From Ochrobactrum sp. RH2CCR150 (GTDB taxonomy: Bacteria > Pseudomonadota > Alphaproteobacteria > Rhizobiales > Rhizobiaceae): 64,000 nt of DNA. A program made the translations under genes and the position numbers. Position 1 is the stretch's first letter, and every line of letters begins with the position of its first letter. Positions 9,163 through 18,242 of the stretch are shown here, one piece after another. The DNA lies in contig JACGXE010000018.1 of the NCBI GenBank assembly GCA_014138095.1, forward strand, positions 1 to 64,000. Direction: 5' to 3'. The notes beneath the pieces are model-generated. The model did not search any database, was not told where the DNA came from, and saw only the letters and a list, made by a program, of their open reading frames with translations.

Positions 9163-9878
9163 CAGGATTTACCCTTTCCAAGATAGAATTCACGCAGTTC
9201 CTCAACATTGAGGTCAGGTCCATTCCTGCGAGAATAGGCAAACCGGCCTTCCCGCAGAATGTGCACTTCATCTGCAAGTTCCAACGCCATCGACACGTTC
9301 TGTTCAACCAGCAGCATGGTCAGGCCGCGTTCGCGCAGCTTGCGAATAATATCGGAAATTTCACCCACTACCTTCGGTGCCAGGGCCGCCGATGGCTCAT
9401 CGAGTAGGAGCAGGCTGGGACGTGCCATCAAGGCCCTCCCAAGCGACAACATCTGACGTTCACCGCCAGAAAGGAGACCCGCTGCCGCCTTGTAACGTGT
9501 TTTGAGGCGAGGAAATTCCTGATAAACCATTTCAATATCTTCAGCGATGCCAGCCTTGTCTTTTCGCCGATGATAAGCACCGATCAGGATATTTTCGTGC
9601 ACGGATAGACCCGCCAGAACTTCCTTGCCTTGAGGGACGAGACAAAGCCCCGCTTCCGCCATTGCATGAGCACCCTTGCCATCAATGCGCTTTCCGTCGA
9701 GTCTGATCTCACCACTCGTTGGCTGGACAAGACCGGCCAGTGTTTTCAGCGCGGTAGATTTACCGGTACCGTTGGAGCCGAGAATTGCGCTGAGCCCACC
9801 TTTTGGCACGACAAAATCGAGACCAAACAGAATCTGAACTTTACCGTAACCGGCATCAACCATTTTGCACTCAAGCAT
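9162..9878 (-). CDS. livF: Branched-chain amino-acid-type ABC transporter ATPase (LivF)
   Basis: One of the two cytoplasmic ATPases of a LIV-type (HAAT) importer. It has the Walker A GSNGTGKST, the ABC signature LLSGGERQM, Walker B LLLLDEPSAAL and the H-loop region LLVEQNVSMAL. The length of 238 residues is normal. It overlaps livG by eight bases. Such importers carry amides, urea and aromatic acids as well as branched-chain amino acids; given the amidase and the PuuE-like hydrolase, an amide or imide is as likely as leucine. Confidence 0.85.
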   Translation of the reverse strand: MLECKMVDAGYGKVQILFGLDFVVPKGGLSAILGSNGTGKSTALKTLAGLVQPTSGEIRLDGKRIDGKGAHAMAEAGLCLVPQGKEVLAGLSVHENILIGAYHRRKDKAGIAEDIEMVYQEFPRLKTRYKAAAGLLSGGERQMLSLGRALMARPSLLLLDEPSAALAPKVVGEISDIIRKLRERGLTMLLVEQNVSMALELADEVHILREGRFAYSRRNGPDLNVEELREFYLGKGKS

Positions 9879-10650
9879 GGGCAGACCGTCCTAGTCCGAT
9901 ATAGGCTTCGATAACTTTAGGGTCCTGCACCACGATGTCCGGCTTACCGTCTGCTATCTTTTGACCGTAATCGAGAACCACGACGCGGTCACAGACCGAT
10001 TGCACCACGCGCATAACATGCTCGACCAACAGGATGGTAACCCCAAACTCATCACGCATGCGGCGGATCATTTCGATCAGTCGATCGACATTAATCGGCG
10101 AAAGACCCGCAGCCGGTTCGTCAAGAATAAATATGCGGGGGTTGGTTGCCAGACCCCGAGCAAGCTCGACCATGCGCTGCTGGCCGATCGACAGATCAGT
10201 TGCAAGCTTCTTGGCGTGCATTTCCATTTCGAACAAAGAAAGGGTTTTATGTGCTTTAGCTACAGCTTCACCACGCCAAGTTTTTGCTTTGCCGCTGTTT
10301 ATAAATGAAGACACATAGCCCGGACCGTCTTGTTCCTGCAGCGCCAGGATGATGTTCTCTTCCACTGTCAGGCTGGAGAATAGACGTATCATCTGGAACG
10401 TACGAACAACGCCGAGTTTTGCGACCTTGTGCGGAGCAGCGCCAGAAAAATCCTTGCCGTCGATCAGCACCCGACCACTGGTCGGTGCCAATACACCACT
10501 CAACAGATTGACCACCGTGGACTTGCCGGAACCGTTTGGGCCGATCAGGCCAACAATTTCCCTTTCATTGACTTCGAAGTCAAAGGAATTCAGCGCAACC
10601 ATACCCTGAAAGGCCTTGGTCAGACCCTCAGCTCTAATAATTGGGGCCAT
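9871..10650 (-). CDS. livG: Branched-chain amino-acid-type ABC transporter ATPase (LivG)
   Basis: Second ATPase of the importer, 259 residues. Walker A GPNGSGKST, signature LSIGQQRMVEL, Walker B IFILDEPAAGL. The C-terminal tail VQDPKVIEAYIG is the LivG hallmark. The frame is open further upstream, but the ATG at 10650 overlaps the livM TAA by one base and begins the conserved domain, so I place the start there. Confidence 0.87.
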   Translation of the reverse strand: MAPIIRAEGLTKAFQGMVALNSFDFEVNEREIVGLIGPNGSGKSTVVNLLSGVLAPTSGRVLIDGKDFSGAAPHKVAKLGVVRTFQMIRLFSSLTVEENIILALQEQDGPGYVSSFINSGKAKTWRGEAVAKAHKTLSLFEMEMHAKKLATDLSIGQQRMVELARGLATNPRIFILDEPAAGLSPINVDRLIEMIRRMRDEFGVTILLVEHVMRVVQSVCDRVVVLDYGQKIADGKPDIVVQDPKVIEAYIGLGRSAHA

Positions 10651-11555
10651 TATTTTGCCCTCCGTTGAAAGCTGCCAACCAGGCCCTTGGGCGCAAACAT
10701 CGTGACGAGGATGAGAACCGCGCCATAGAAAATATGCTTGTAGTCGGCAAGACTGGACAGAAGTTCCGGCAGCGCGATCAGCAGCACTGCACCTAGAACC
10801 GGCCCCCAAAAGCACCCACGACCGCCGAGTACCACCATTGCAACGATGGTTGCAGAAGCCATTACAGTGTAATCGTCGGGTGTCACGCCACGAATATGAT
10901 AGGCCAGGAGCACACCAGCAGCGCCCGCGAAAGCTGATGAGATCGCAAAGGCCACAAGTTTCATCACTTTGGAATTGATCCCGATTGTGCGCGCCAGAGT
11001 TTCATCGTCACGGATCGCCTGCAGCGTGTCGCCAAACCGCGAACGTGTAAGGAGCGCATTAGCCACCAGGAGCACCGTGGAAACGGCCAACACCAGGTAG
11101 AAATAGGATGAAAGCGAGGTAAACCCTGCAACGGGTTGCACTTCAATGCCATACTGGCCGCCGGTAAAGCCCGTCCATTGCGACATAACCAGATAGACAA
11201 TCGTCTGGAACGCAATGGTCATGATGGCAAGGAAGTGCCCCTGTGTGCGTAGAAGCGGAAGACCAAGCAGGAAGCCGAACACGCCTGCGACTACCATACC
11301 AAGCGGCAGGTTGATCCAGAAACCCGTGCCAAGATCACGTTCCATAATTGCGGCAGTATAGGCACCGATCCCCATGAACGCCGCATGTGCGAACGAGTAA
11401 AGTCCGGTCCAGCCCATGACGATGTCGAGGCTCGAAGCCAGCACCACATAAACGCATACAACGATGGCAATATTGATGAAGTAGCCACCGCCAACTGCAT
11501 TTGGAAACAACGCGAAAAGGGCTGCGGCAAGTAGGATGAAAAGAATTTGACGCAT
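10650..11555 (-). CDS. livM: Branched-chain amino-acid-type ABC transporter permease (LivM)
   Basis: Inner-membrane permease of 301 residues with about eight to ten hydrophobic helices. It carries the LivM-type segments GWTGLYSFAHAAFMGIGAY near the N-terminus and RDDETLARTIGIN, the cytoplasmic coupling loop that contacts the ATPase. It lies one base from livH and overlaps livG by one base. Confidence 0.87.
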   Translation of the reverse strand: MRQILFILLAAALFALFPNAVGGGYFINIAIVVCVYVVLASSLDIVMGWTGLYSFAHAAFMGIGAYTAAIMERDLGTGFWINLPLGMVVAGVFGFLLGLPLLRTQGHFLAIMTIAFQTIVYLVMSQWTGFTGGQYGIEVQPVAGFTSLSSYFYLVLAVSTVLLVANALLTRSRFGDTLQAIRDDETLARTIGINSKVMKLVAFAISSAFAGAAGVLLAYHIRGVTPDDYTVMASATIVAMVVLGGRGCFWGPVLGAVLLIALPELLSSLADYKHIFYGAVLILVTMFAPKGLVGSFQRRAK

Positions 11556-11556
11556 G

Positions 11557-12429
11557 TCAGGACCGATCCGTCTTGATGCCGAAGAGACCTTGCGGGCGCA
11601 CAGCTAGAATGACCATGACAAAGATGAAGCCGACAATGTCGCGCAACTCACTTCCCATATAGCCCGTTACAAGCGATTCAATGATACCGAGTGCCAGACC
11701 TGCAATGATCGCGCCCTCGATGCTGCCCATACCGGCAATAACGACAATCACGAATGACTTCATGACGATTAGACTTCCAGCAGTTGGCTGTACGGTAAAC
11801 ACGGTCGACATCAGTGCACCTGACAGACCGGCAAGTGCGGCGCCGATCGCAAAGGTAACCACGCCAACACGGCGCACATTGATGCCGCTGATACGGGCCA
11901 CAGTTGCATTTTCCGACATCGCACGCAGAGAAAGCCCAACCCATGTATAGCGTAATACAACCAGCAGAATTGACACTGTAACTATTGCCAGCGCCACAAT
12001 TGCCAGTCGCTCGCTGGTAAGGAAGACATCGCCGATCTGAATTGCGCCACGCGGCAGTCCGCTCTTGGCCATCAAAGGTTCAGGACCTGCAATCTTCAGC
12101 GCAAGATTTTGCAATAAGATCGCCAAACCAAACGAGGCGATAATGACGTTCGTCGGATCTTTCTTTCCAATCGGCAGAAAGATCACGCGTTCAACAAAAC
12201 ATCCAAACAGCGCCATGGCGATAATGACGAGTGCCAGTGACGATATTGGTCCAAGCCCAAGCAACTGGGTGCCGACATAGGCCAGGTAACCGCCGAGCAT
12301 GTAAAACTCGCCATGAGCGAAGTTTACAATTTTTAGAATGCCGAAAATGAGCGTGAGGCCGATCGCTACGAGAACGTAGCTCGACCCGACCACGATCCCG
12401 TTGGCCAAAAATTGCTGGAAGAGTATCAA
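11557..12429 (-). CDS. livH: Branched-chain amino-acid-type ABC transporter permease (LivH)
   Basis: Inner-membrane permease of 290 residues with multiple hydrophobic helices. The N-terminal GLTLIFGILKIVNFAHGEF segment is diagnostic for LivH, and RAMSENATVARISGIN is the ATPase-contact loop. It is separated by 212 bases from the binding-protein gene upstream; that gap holds a hairpin. Confidence 0.87.
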   Translation of the reverse strand: MILFQQFLANGIVVGSSYVLVAIGLTLIFGILKIVNFAHGEFYMLGGYLAYVGTQLLGLGPISSLALVIIAMALFGCFVERVIFLPIGKKDPTNVIIASFGLAILLQNLALKIAGPEPLMAKSGLPRGAIQIGDVFLTSERLAIVALAIVTVSILLVVLRYTWVGLSLRAMSENATVARISGINVRRVGVVTFAIGAALAGLSGALMSTVFTVQPTAGSLIVMKSFVIVVIAGMGSIEGAIIAGLALGIIESLVTGYMGSELRDIVGFIFVMVILAVRPQGLFGIKTDRS

Positions 12430-12605
12430 GGGTGGGTTCCTTGCAAAATTGCATCCAATAAAGCGCGACCGAAGCGCCGGGGATGCGCATCAGATCAAAA
12501 GCTTGTGCGCGACTCAACTCGCGAGAGCTAATCCACGCTCCAAAGCGGTTCCAGCAGAAAAGAAGATAGACGCGCTTGCCGGAAACACCTGAAGGCAAAG
12601 GTCAC

Positions 12606-12632
12606 GGCGGCTCTTTGCCAGGAAGAACCGCC
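12606..12632 (-). terminator. Hairpin between binding-protein gene and livH
   Basis: GGCGGCTCTT (12606-12615) and AAGAACCGCC (12623-12632) pair over 10 positions with one mismatch around a 7-base loop, just past the binding-protein stop. There is no T-run. Partial terminators at this position in LIV operons let the binding protein be made in excess of the membrane parts; that role is inferred here. Confidence 0.4.
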
Positions 12633-12641
12633 ACTTGCCCA

Positions 12642-13793
12642 TCAGTCGAAGGGCAACCATTCGCGTTTGCCATTCTTCACAATTGCAAGACCGACCGTGA
12701 ATTGAACGCTGCCCTTGTCATCAAATTTTGCAGTGGTGCCGGCTGGGCCCTGCGCGAGTGGATAATCGCCCATCTTCATTAATTGCTGCTGCATAGCGGC
12801 ACCATCAGCTTTGCCCACGCGGCGAGCGGCTTCCATGAGAAGCCCGATGGAGTCAAAGCCGATAGCGTTGTAAACGTCCGGCTCCTTGTTGTACGCCGCG
12901 CGGAATTCCTTTGCGAATTCTGCACCATAAACATTTGGCGTGCTCGGTTCGAACATAGACGAAACAGCAAAGCCTTCCGAGGCTGGGCCAGCAAGTTCAA
13001 TTAGTTTATCGCTCATCATCGAGCCCGAGCCAACAATCTTAACCTGGAGGCCAAGTTCGCCAGCCTGTTTGATGATTTGTGCGCCGGAATCCATCAGTCC
13101 AGCGATATAGATTGCTTCAGGCGCCTGGGCGCGCACGTTGGTGAGTGCGGAGTAGAAGTCCTTCTCGCCCGGATTGTAGGCTTCAACCGAAATGATCTTG
13201 CCACCCATACCTTCGTAATTCGCCTTGAATTCATCAGCAAGCGATTTGCCATAGATCGAATTTTCGAACAATACGACAACGGTTTTTGCGTTGAGCTTGC
13301 CCAATGTATCCTTGGCCGTCTGCATAGCCTGAGTTGTGCTACCTGGAAAAGCGCGGAAGAACCATGGATCACCAGCAGCATTGGCATCCGTGACCGCCGA
13401 TGAGGTCGAGCCCGCAGATATCATTGGAACTTTGTATTCTTTAGCAACTTTATTTTGCGCGGCCGCAACGGCGCTGACATAAGTACCGCTAATACCAACT
13501 ACGCCATCCTGCTCAATCAGCTTACGAACAGCGGTAACACCCTTGGTCGGATTACCTTCGTCGTCTTCAACGAAGATCTTAACATTTTCACCGAAAACAC
13601 CGCCTTTGGCATTGGCTTGCTTAACAGCAAACTCAATTCCTTCGCGGATCGACGTGCCAGCAAGCGAAGCCGAACCGGACAACGGCAGTGAAACGCCAAG
13701 CTTCAACTGTTCCGCCCATGCGGCTGAGATCGACGCGGTGGAAATGACTGCGGAAAACAGCACAACCGTTGCTGCCTTTATTCTGATCGCCAT
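12642..13793 (-). CDS. LIV-type periplasmic substrate-binding protein
   Basis: Periplasmic binding protein of 383 residues, the receptor of the livHMGF importer. Residues 1-27 form a Sec signal peptide ending AWA before EQLKLGVSLPLSG, the usual start of the mature LivJ/LivK/AmiC fold; two Rossmann-like lobes follow (GVVGISGTYVSAVAA and the TAKTVVVLFENS-type region). It is the first gene of the operon, next to the divergent IclR gene, 97 bases apart. Ligand not predictable; the neighbouring amide hydrolases suggest an amide-type compound. Confidence 0.85.
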   Translation of the reverse strand: MAIRIKAATVVLFSAVISTASISAAWAEQLKLGVSLPLSGSASLAGTSIREGIEFAVKQANAKGGVFGENVKIFVEDDEGNPTKGVTAVRKLIEQDGVVGISGTYVSAVAAAQNKVAKEYKVPMISAGSTSSAVTDANAAGDPWFFRAFPGSTTQAMQTAKDTLGKLNAKTVVVLFENSIYGKSLADEFKANYEGMGGKIISVEAYNPGEKDFYSALTNVRAQAPEAIYIAGLMDSGAQIIKQAGELGLQVKIVGSGSMMSDKLIELAGPASEGFAVSSMFEPSTPNVYGAEFAKEFRAAYNKEPDVYNAIGFDSIGLLMEAARRVGKADGAAMQQQLMKMGDYPLAQGPAGTTAKFDDKGSVQFTVGLAIVKNGKREWLPFD

Positions 13794-13811
13794 GTTCGCC
13801 TCTTTATATTG

Positions 13812-13824
13812 AATATTTTATATT
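13812..13824. promoter_or_regulatory. Candidate IclR operator in the divergent promoter region
   Basis: A perfect short dyad AATAT-TTT-ATATT lies in the AT-rich 97-base gap between the binding-protein gene and the IclR gene. IclR proteins usually bind 12-15 bp dyads in such gaps. AT-rich promoters contain such dyads by chance, so this is weak. Confidence 0.3.
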
Positions 13825-13890
13825 GTATTGCGATATTAAAAAGCTTATTATGAGTTTAAATGGCAGTCAAGCCAAAAACATGGTGGGCGA

Positions 13891-14655
13891 ATGCGCGAAG
13901 AAACACTGTTTGTGAAATCGCTGGGAAAGGCCTTTGAGCTTCTGGAGGCTTTTGAAAAAAGCAGTGACGGCGGGAGGCTCTCCCATAAAGAGATGAAAGA
14001 GCTGACAGGGCTAGACGCCAGCACCATCCAGCGTATGTCGCATACGCTTGTCGCACTTGGCTATCTTGAGCGCGGGCCGAACCGCACCTATGCGCTCGGC
14101 AAGAAAGTCCTGCATTTCACGTTTGAGTATCTCAGGCATTCGACGCTCGTACAGCGTGCTAGCCCGGTTCTTATGGATCTTCAGCACGAAACCGGCGAAC
14201 GTATCGATTTGAGCCTGTTTGAGGATACCGATATAGTTTATGCGCTACGTCGCCAATCCAAGCGGGAAACATTTTTCGCCACTCTGACCGGACGACGGAT
14301 TCCGGCTTTTGCCGCGTCAGGCGGACGCGTAGTCATGGCACATCTGCCAGATGAGACGGTCGAAGACATATTGGATCGCTCAAACCTGACCAAATATTCG
14401 CCGCGCACGGTCATTGATCGCGCAGAAATCATTGCCGAAATCAAAAAAGCCAAGCAACTTGGTTATGCCCTTTGCATCGAACAGATGTTGCAGGGAGAAA
14501 TCGTGATCGCCAGTGCTATTTTTGATGAGCGCAACACGCCAATAGGAGCGGTCCACATTGCCGCATCACTGTCTGACTGGACCCCAGACGCCTTTTTGCA
14601 AAAGCATGTACCGCTCGTGACGTCGGCAGCTCACATCATTTCCAACAGGTCGTGA
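13891..14655 (+). CDS. IclR-family transcriptional regulator
   Basis: A 254-residue regulator. The N-terminal winged helix-turn-helix covers about residues 10-70 (LSHKEMKELTGLDASTIQRM) and the C-terminal IclR ligand domain follows (GERIDLSLFEDTDIVY, FAASGGRVVMAHLP). It is transcribed away from the ABC/amidase operon and most likely controls it in response to a small substrate or pathway intermediate. Start ATG at 13891. Confidence 0.87.
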   Translation: MREETLFVKSLGKAFELLEAFEKSSDGGRLSHKEMKELTGLDASTIQRMSHTLVALGYLERGPNRTYALGKKVLHFTFEYLRHSTLVQRASPVLMDLQHETGERIDLSLFEDTDIVYALRRQSKRETFFATLTGRRIPAFAASGGRVVMAHLPDETVEDILDRSNLTKYSPRTVIDRAEIIAEIKKAKQLGYALCIEQMLQGEIVIASAIFDERNTPIGAVHIAASLSDWTPDAFLQKHVPLVTSAAHIISNRS

Positions 14656-14692
14656 ATACCACTCTACACTTACATTTTTTTGCGAGAACACT

Positions 14693-15142
14693 ATGACAAC
14701 AACCAATCTCGTCATCCGCCCGATTGAAGCTGCCGACAAGCCAGAATGGGCTCGTCTTTGGAGTGCGTATCTCGAGTTTTATGAAAAGGCTGTGCCCGAA
14801 GAAGTCTACGAGGAAACTTTCCGCCGCCTCATCGTTGAAGGCGAGTTCGAACCCAATGGCTTCATTGCATTGAGCGACGGTAAGGCTGTCGGACTGGTTC
14901 ATTACATCCCGCACCGTTCATGCTGGATGACGCAGAATGTTTGTTATTTACAGGATCTTTTCGCCGACCCAGAGTCCCGCGGCACTGGTGTTGGTCGTGC
15001 GCTGATAGAGGCCGTCTACGCAAAAGCGGACGAGCTTGGTTTAGGTAGCGTTTATTGGTTGACGCAGGAACACAATGCGACAGCGCGTCTGCTCTATGAC
15101 CGCATCGCACGCAACACCAAATTCATCCGCTATATGCGATAG
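14693..15142 (+). CDS. GNAT-family N-acetyltransferase
   Basis: A 149-residue acetyltransferase. The acetyl-CoA-binding motif A is seen as LQDLFADPESRGTGVGRALI (about residues 86-105), with the later WLTQEHNATARLLYDRIA segment typical of the family. It follows the IclR gene by 37 bases on the same strand and may be co-transcribed. Substrate unknown; amines, amino acids or antibiotics are all possible. Confidence 0.82.
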   Translation: MTTTNLVIRPIEAADKPEWARLWSAYLEFYEKAVPEEVYEETFRRLIVEGEFEPNGFIALSDGKAVGLVHYIPHRSCWMTQNVCYLQDLFADPESRGTGVGRALIEAVYAKADELGLGSVYWLTQEHNATARLLYDRIARNTKFIRYMR

Positions 15143-15162
15143 AAACCAAGCGGTAGCTTCAT

Positions 15163-15192
15163 CGGAGGTCTCGTATGTCCTAAAGACCTCCG
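15163..15192. terminator. Hairpin between convergent GNAT and ferredoxin reductase genes
   Basis: CGGAGGTCT (15163-15171) and AGACCTCCG (15184-15192) form a perfect 9-bp stem with a 12-base loop, 20 bases past the GNAT stop. There is no T-run. The position between two converging genes fits a two-way terminator. Confidence 0.5.
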
Positions 15193-15313
15193 CCCGCATC
15201 GAATGTGCCAGTCGCACGACGCTCAGTCCAGCCGTAAAGGCAAAGCTTCATCTGCCTTCCAATGGAGTTGTAGGCACGTATGCCAATTGTACTGCCCTTA
15301 CGGTCCGCGATCA

Positions 15314-16534
15314 TCAGGCGACACAGCGCTTCAAGTCACCATCGGTAATTTCGATCTGTTCTTTGCGAACAACATGATTGTCTGCCAAGAGCCGCTTAGC
15401 CAGCATGTGATCGGCAGGAGAATTGATTGTTTCTACCGCAGTCAGTTCGTCATTGCGGAAGCGAAACACCGTTTGACGGTTTTCCCCACGCGGATAACTT
15501 AGCGTATCGTCCCTCTCTGAGGCGCGTCCCGCTATCTGCAATTTCATATCACCGATATCAGACCAAAACCAATTCAATGCGGTGAACGGTTTGTCTTCCT
15601 TGTTGGTAAACCGCTTTGCCAAATACCGCGCCTGGTCAAGTGCATTTTGTACCGACTCAACGCGGTGCAGTGTTCCATCTGCATCTGGAAACAAAGCACA
15701 ATCACCCAAGGCGTAGAGCCCGGGTGCCACACAAAGTCTACCGTCAACAGTAACGCCGAGTGGCGCACCGACTAGCGAACCATTAGCGATGCCACCAATG
15801 CAAATCAGAACCATATCCGTTTCGATTTGCATCCCGTCGCCAAGTTGCAACAACGAGACCCTTTCACGCTCATCAATGGCCCCACAGTCTGCTCGCGCTC
15901 CGACAATAATCGTGACACCCCATTCGGTAAGACGCTGATGAATGTGGCTCGCAGTCGCGCGTGACGACATGCGGCCCAGAATTTGCGGCCCCGCCTCGAT
16001 GACCGTTACATCGCAGCCAAATTTACATCGCGCAGCAGCAGCGAATTCAAGCCCTATAAAGCCGCCGCCCACAATCGTCACATGTCGCGCATCCTTTAAT
16101 CCGCTTGCAAGACGATCTGCATCCTCAAGATTACGAAGATAGTGGACATTCTCTGCTTTCGCGATTGAGGACATTGGGCGCGCGCTCGATCCAGTCGCCA
16201 GCACGATTGCGCTTCCTGTCAACTCAGTGTCATCTGAAAGCCGAACTGTGCCCAATTCCGGATTTATCGCGCTTACAAGCGAGCCAAGTTTTAGAATGAT
16301 GCCACCTTTCTGGAAAAGCTGCTCGGGACGCAGTATAAGATTGTCGCGGATCACGTTGCCGAGTAGGTAGCCCTTAGACAATGGTGGACGCTGATATGGC
16401 AAATGGGCTTCGTCGCCGATCAGCGTAATCGGATCGGAGAAGCCTTCCTCGCGTAGCGAAAACGCTAGTTGAGTGCCCGCCTGCCCGGCACCGACGATCA
16501 AAATACCAGACTGCTTGCTCGAACATGCCGTCAT
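15314..16534 (-). CDS. FAD-dependent ferredoxin reductase of a P450 system
   Basis: Putidaredoxin-reductase-type flavoprotein of 406 residues that would pass electrons from NADH to the adjacent [2Fe-2S] ferredoxin. The FAD dinucleotide site is GAGQAGTQLA near residue 15, followed by PYQRPPLSKGYL, and the NAD site is GGGFIGLEFAAA near 155. A second FAD segment LYALGDCALFPD is seen near 265. It lies seven bases after the ferredoxin gene. The three genes make a self-contained class I P450 chain. Confidence 0.9.
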   Translation of the reverse strand: MTACSSKQSGILIVGAGQAGTQLAFSLREEGFSDPITLIGDEAHLPYQRPPLSKGYLLGNVIRDNLILRPEQLFQKGGIILKLGSLVSAINPELGTVRLSDDTELTGSAIVLATGSSARPMSSIAKAENVHYLRNLEDADRLASGLKDARHVTIVGGGFIGLEFAAAARCKFGCDVTVIEAGPQILGRMSSRATASHIHQRLTEWGVTIIVGARADCGAIDERERVSLLQLGDGMQIETDMVLICIGGIANGSLVGAPLGVTVDGRLCVAPGLYALGDCALFPDADGTLHRVESVQNALDQARYLAKRFTNKEDKPFTALNWFWSDIGDMKLQIAGRASERDDTLSYPRGENRQTVFRFRNDELTAVETINSPADHMLAKRLLADNHVVRKEQIEITDGDLKRCVA

Positions 16535-16541
16535 GGGAGGC

Positions 16542-16865
16542 TTAGCACTGGCTATCTGGCAAAAAGATGCGGATGCCGTCCAGATCGCCGGTCAACTCGA
16601 TCTGGCAGGAAAGCCGCGATGTCGGATTACGCGGGCTCGCCGTCATTTCGAGCATTTCGTGCTCAAATTCCGATGCCGGTGGAATATAATGTGCCCATTC
16701 ATCATCGACATAGACATGGCATGTGCAGCAGGAAAGCGCTCCCCCACATTCGCCGATTATACCGGCTACATCGTTTTGCACTGCAATTGTCATGATCGAA
16801 TTGCCTGCACTAGCGTCAACGATCACTTCACTATTGCCATTCGACACAAATATAACTTTTGGCAT
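16542..16865 (-). CDS. [2Fe-2S] ferredoxin (palustrisredoxin/putidaredoxin type)
   Basis: A 107-residue adrenodoxin-type ferredoxin. Cluster ligands are visible as Cys-x5-Cys-x2-Cys in ECGGALSCCTC and the fourth Cys in SRLSCQI. An extra Cys sits beside the second ligand and another is at the C-terminus (PDSQC). It lies between the P450 and the reductase genes and is expected to carry single electrons to the P450. Confidence 0.92.
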   Translation of the reverse strand: MPKVIFVSNGNSEVIVDASAGNSIMTIAVQNDVAGIIGECGGALSCCTCHVYVDDEWAHYIPPASEFEHEMLEMTASPRNPTSRLSCQIELTGDLDGIRIFLPDSQC

Positions 16866-16880
16866 TTCAGTTTCCGATAC

Positions 16881-18098
16881 TTATGACTTCAATTCGACGG
16901 GCACAGAGGCAAAGCTACGCAGGTTATTATTGAGATGGCGGCGGGTTGGCCCCACCGACCGGATCGAAGCAACGCGGTCAATCAGGGCCTTCAAGATGAG
17001 TTCCCCCTCCATGCGCGCGATCATCTGCCCAATACACATGTGCACGCCCACGCCAAGCCCTAGATGGGCGGGTGTCTTCCGCGTAATGTCCATTTCGTCA
17101 GGTCGTTCCCAAGCAGCGGGATCACGATTGGCAGAGGCGAGAAGAATGATAATCTTATTGTCTTTCGGCACTGTCCGCCCATCATCGAATGTCACGTCTT
17201 CCATGGTGAGGCGACAGACGGTCTGAATCGGCGTTTCTAGCCGCATGGCTTCATCAAGCACATTGCGGATTTTTGTCGGATCCTGACGCAGCAATTCATA
17301 TTGGTCTGGCGCTTCTGCCAAGAGTTGGATTGCAGAAGAAATCATTGATGACGACGTATCAAGACCGCCGCGTAGAAACGAACGAATGAGGAGAGGCGCT
17401 GTTTCCGGCTCGATTTCACCTCGGTCAGCCGCTTCGTAAATCTTCTTGCCAAAACCACCCGGCATTAGAGCATCACGCTGCATCTGGGCGTTGTTCCAAT
17501 CGATGATCTTAGCGGCTGCTGCTTCCGTGGCGTTGAAGCGCGCATTACGCGGACCCTGCCCATCAAAATTCAACTGACCCAGCAAAAATAGTTTTTCAGA
17601 ACGACCAGGGCTGTCAGCCCATCCAATGGCCTGGGGAAATACATCAGCCACAAAACGTTCCGCAAGTTCGCTCACGGCGTCGACTTCACCTGCATCCACC
17701 AGTTCATCGACCAATTTCTGCGCATAATCAGCAAACTGTTGCTTCCATTCGCGGATAAGCATCGGTGTCAAGACGCGTTGCAAAGCCATGCGAACTCGGG
17801 TGTGGTCTGGGGGATCAACTTCCACGATCGGGCTTGGAGCGCGCCAGGCGCCGGGCTTGCGAATATCGGCAATACCTGATCCGGAGGTTGACGAGAAACG
17901 CTGCCAATCCTTCAAAACCGGGAGAATGTCTGCATAACGCCCCATAACATAAACGCCATAGCGTGCCATGAAGGCAACAGAACCGGCTGTGCGGACGGTC
18001 TCATGCATGTGGAATGGATTTTCCAGCGTAGAATCGTCGTAGGGATCAATGTCGAGACGACGAACGCTATCTGGAACGGAGATATTTGCACTGTCCAT
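16881..18098 (-). CDS. Cytochrome P450, CYP199-like
   Basis: A soluble 405-residue monooxygenase. The heme loop is LGVGVHMCIG with Cys355 as the thiolate ligand; the usual Phe seven residues before Cys is Leu348. The I-helix carries GGLDTSSS in place of AGxDTT and the K-helix ExxR is EAMRLE. From memory, its N-terminal half (WRAPSPIVEVDPPDHTRVR), NRDPAAWERPDEMDITR and the C-terminal NNNLRSF segment resemble CYP199A enzymes, which oxidise para-substituted benzoates. The exact substrate cannot be read, but an aromatic acid is a sensible guess. The gene heads a three-gene operon with its redox partners. Confidence 0.85.
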   Translation of the reverse strand: MDSANISVPDSVRRLDIDPYDDSTLENPFHMHETVRTAGSVAFMARYGVYVMGRYADILPVLKDWQRFSSTSGSGIADIRKPGAWRAPSPIVEVDPPDHTRVRMALQRVLTPMLIREWKQQFADYAQKLVDELVDAGEVDAVSELAERFVADVFPQAIGWADSPGRSEKLFLLGQLNFDGQGPRNARFNATEAAAAKIIDWNNAQMQRDALMPGGFGKKIYEAADRGEIEPETAPLLIRSFLRGGLDTSSSMISSAIQLLAEAPDQYELLRQDPTKIRNVLDEAMRLETPIQTVCRLTMEDVTFDDGRTVPKDNKIIILLASANRDPAAWERPDEMDITRKTPAHLGLGVGVHMCIGQMIARMEGELILKALIDRVASIRSVGPTRRHLNNNLRSFASVPVELKS

Positions 18099-18184
18099 TT
18101 GGCTCGGTACTTTGTTCAGGGATTACAGGAAGAGAGCGGATTCAACACACTCGCCGATCAGGCTGAGCCTCAGTTTTGATCACT

Positions 18185-18212
18185 TGTAAATAATTGTAAA
18201 ATACATTTATTT
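18185..18212. promoter_or_regulatory. Candidate LysR-binding region of the P450 operon
   Basis: In the 144-base gap between the P450 and LysR genes there are nested dyads: TGTA-AAA-TACA (18195-18205) inside AAATAA/TTATTT (18188-18193 and 18207-18212). This is a plausible LysR site of the T-N11-A kind but lies in AT-rich promoter DNA. Confidence 0.3.
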
Positions 18213-18242
18213 GAGTGAGTAATTACATTTTTTAGGTATCCT

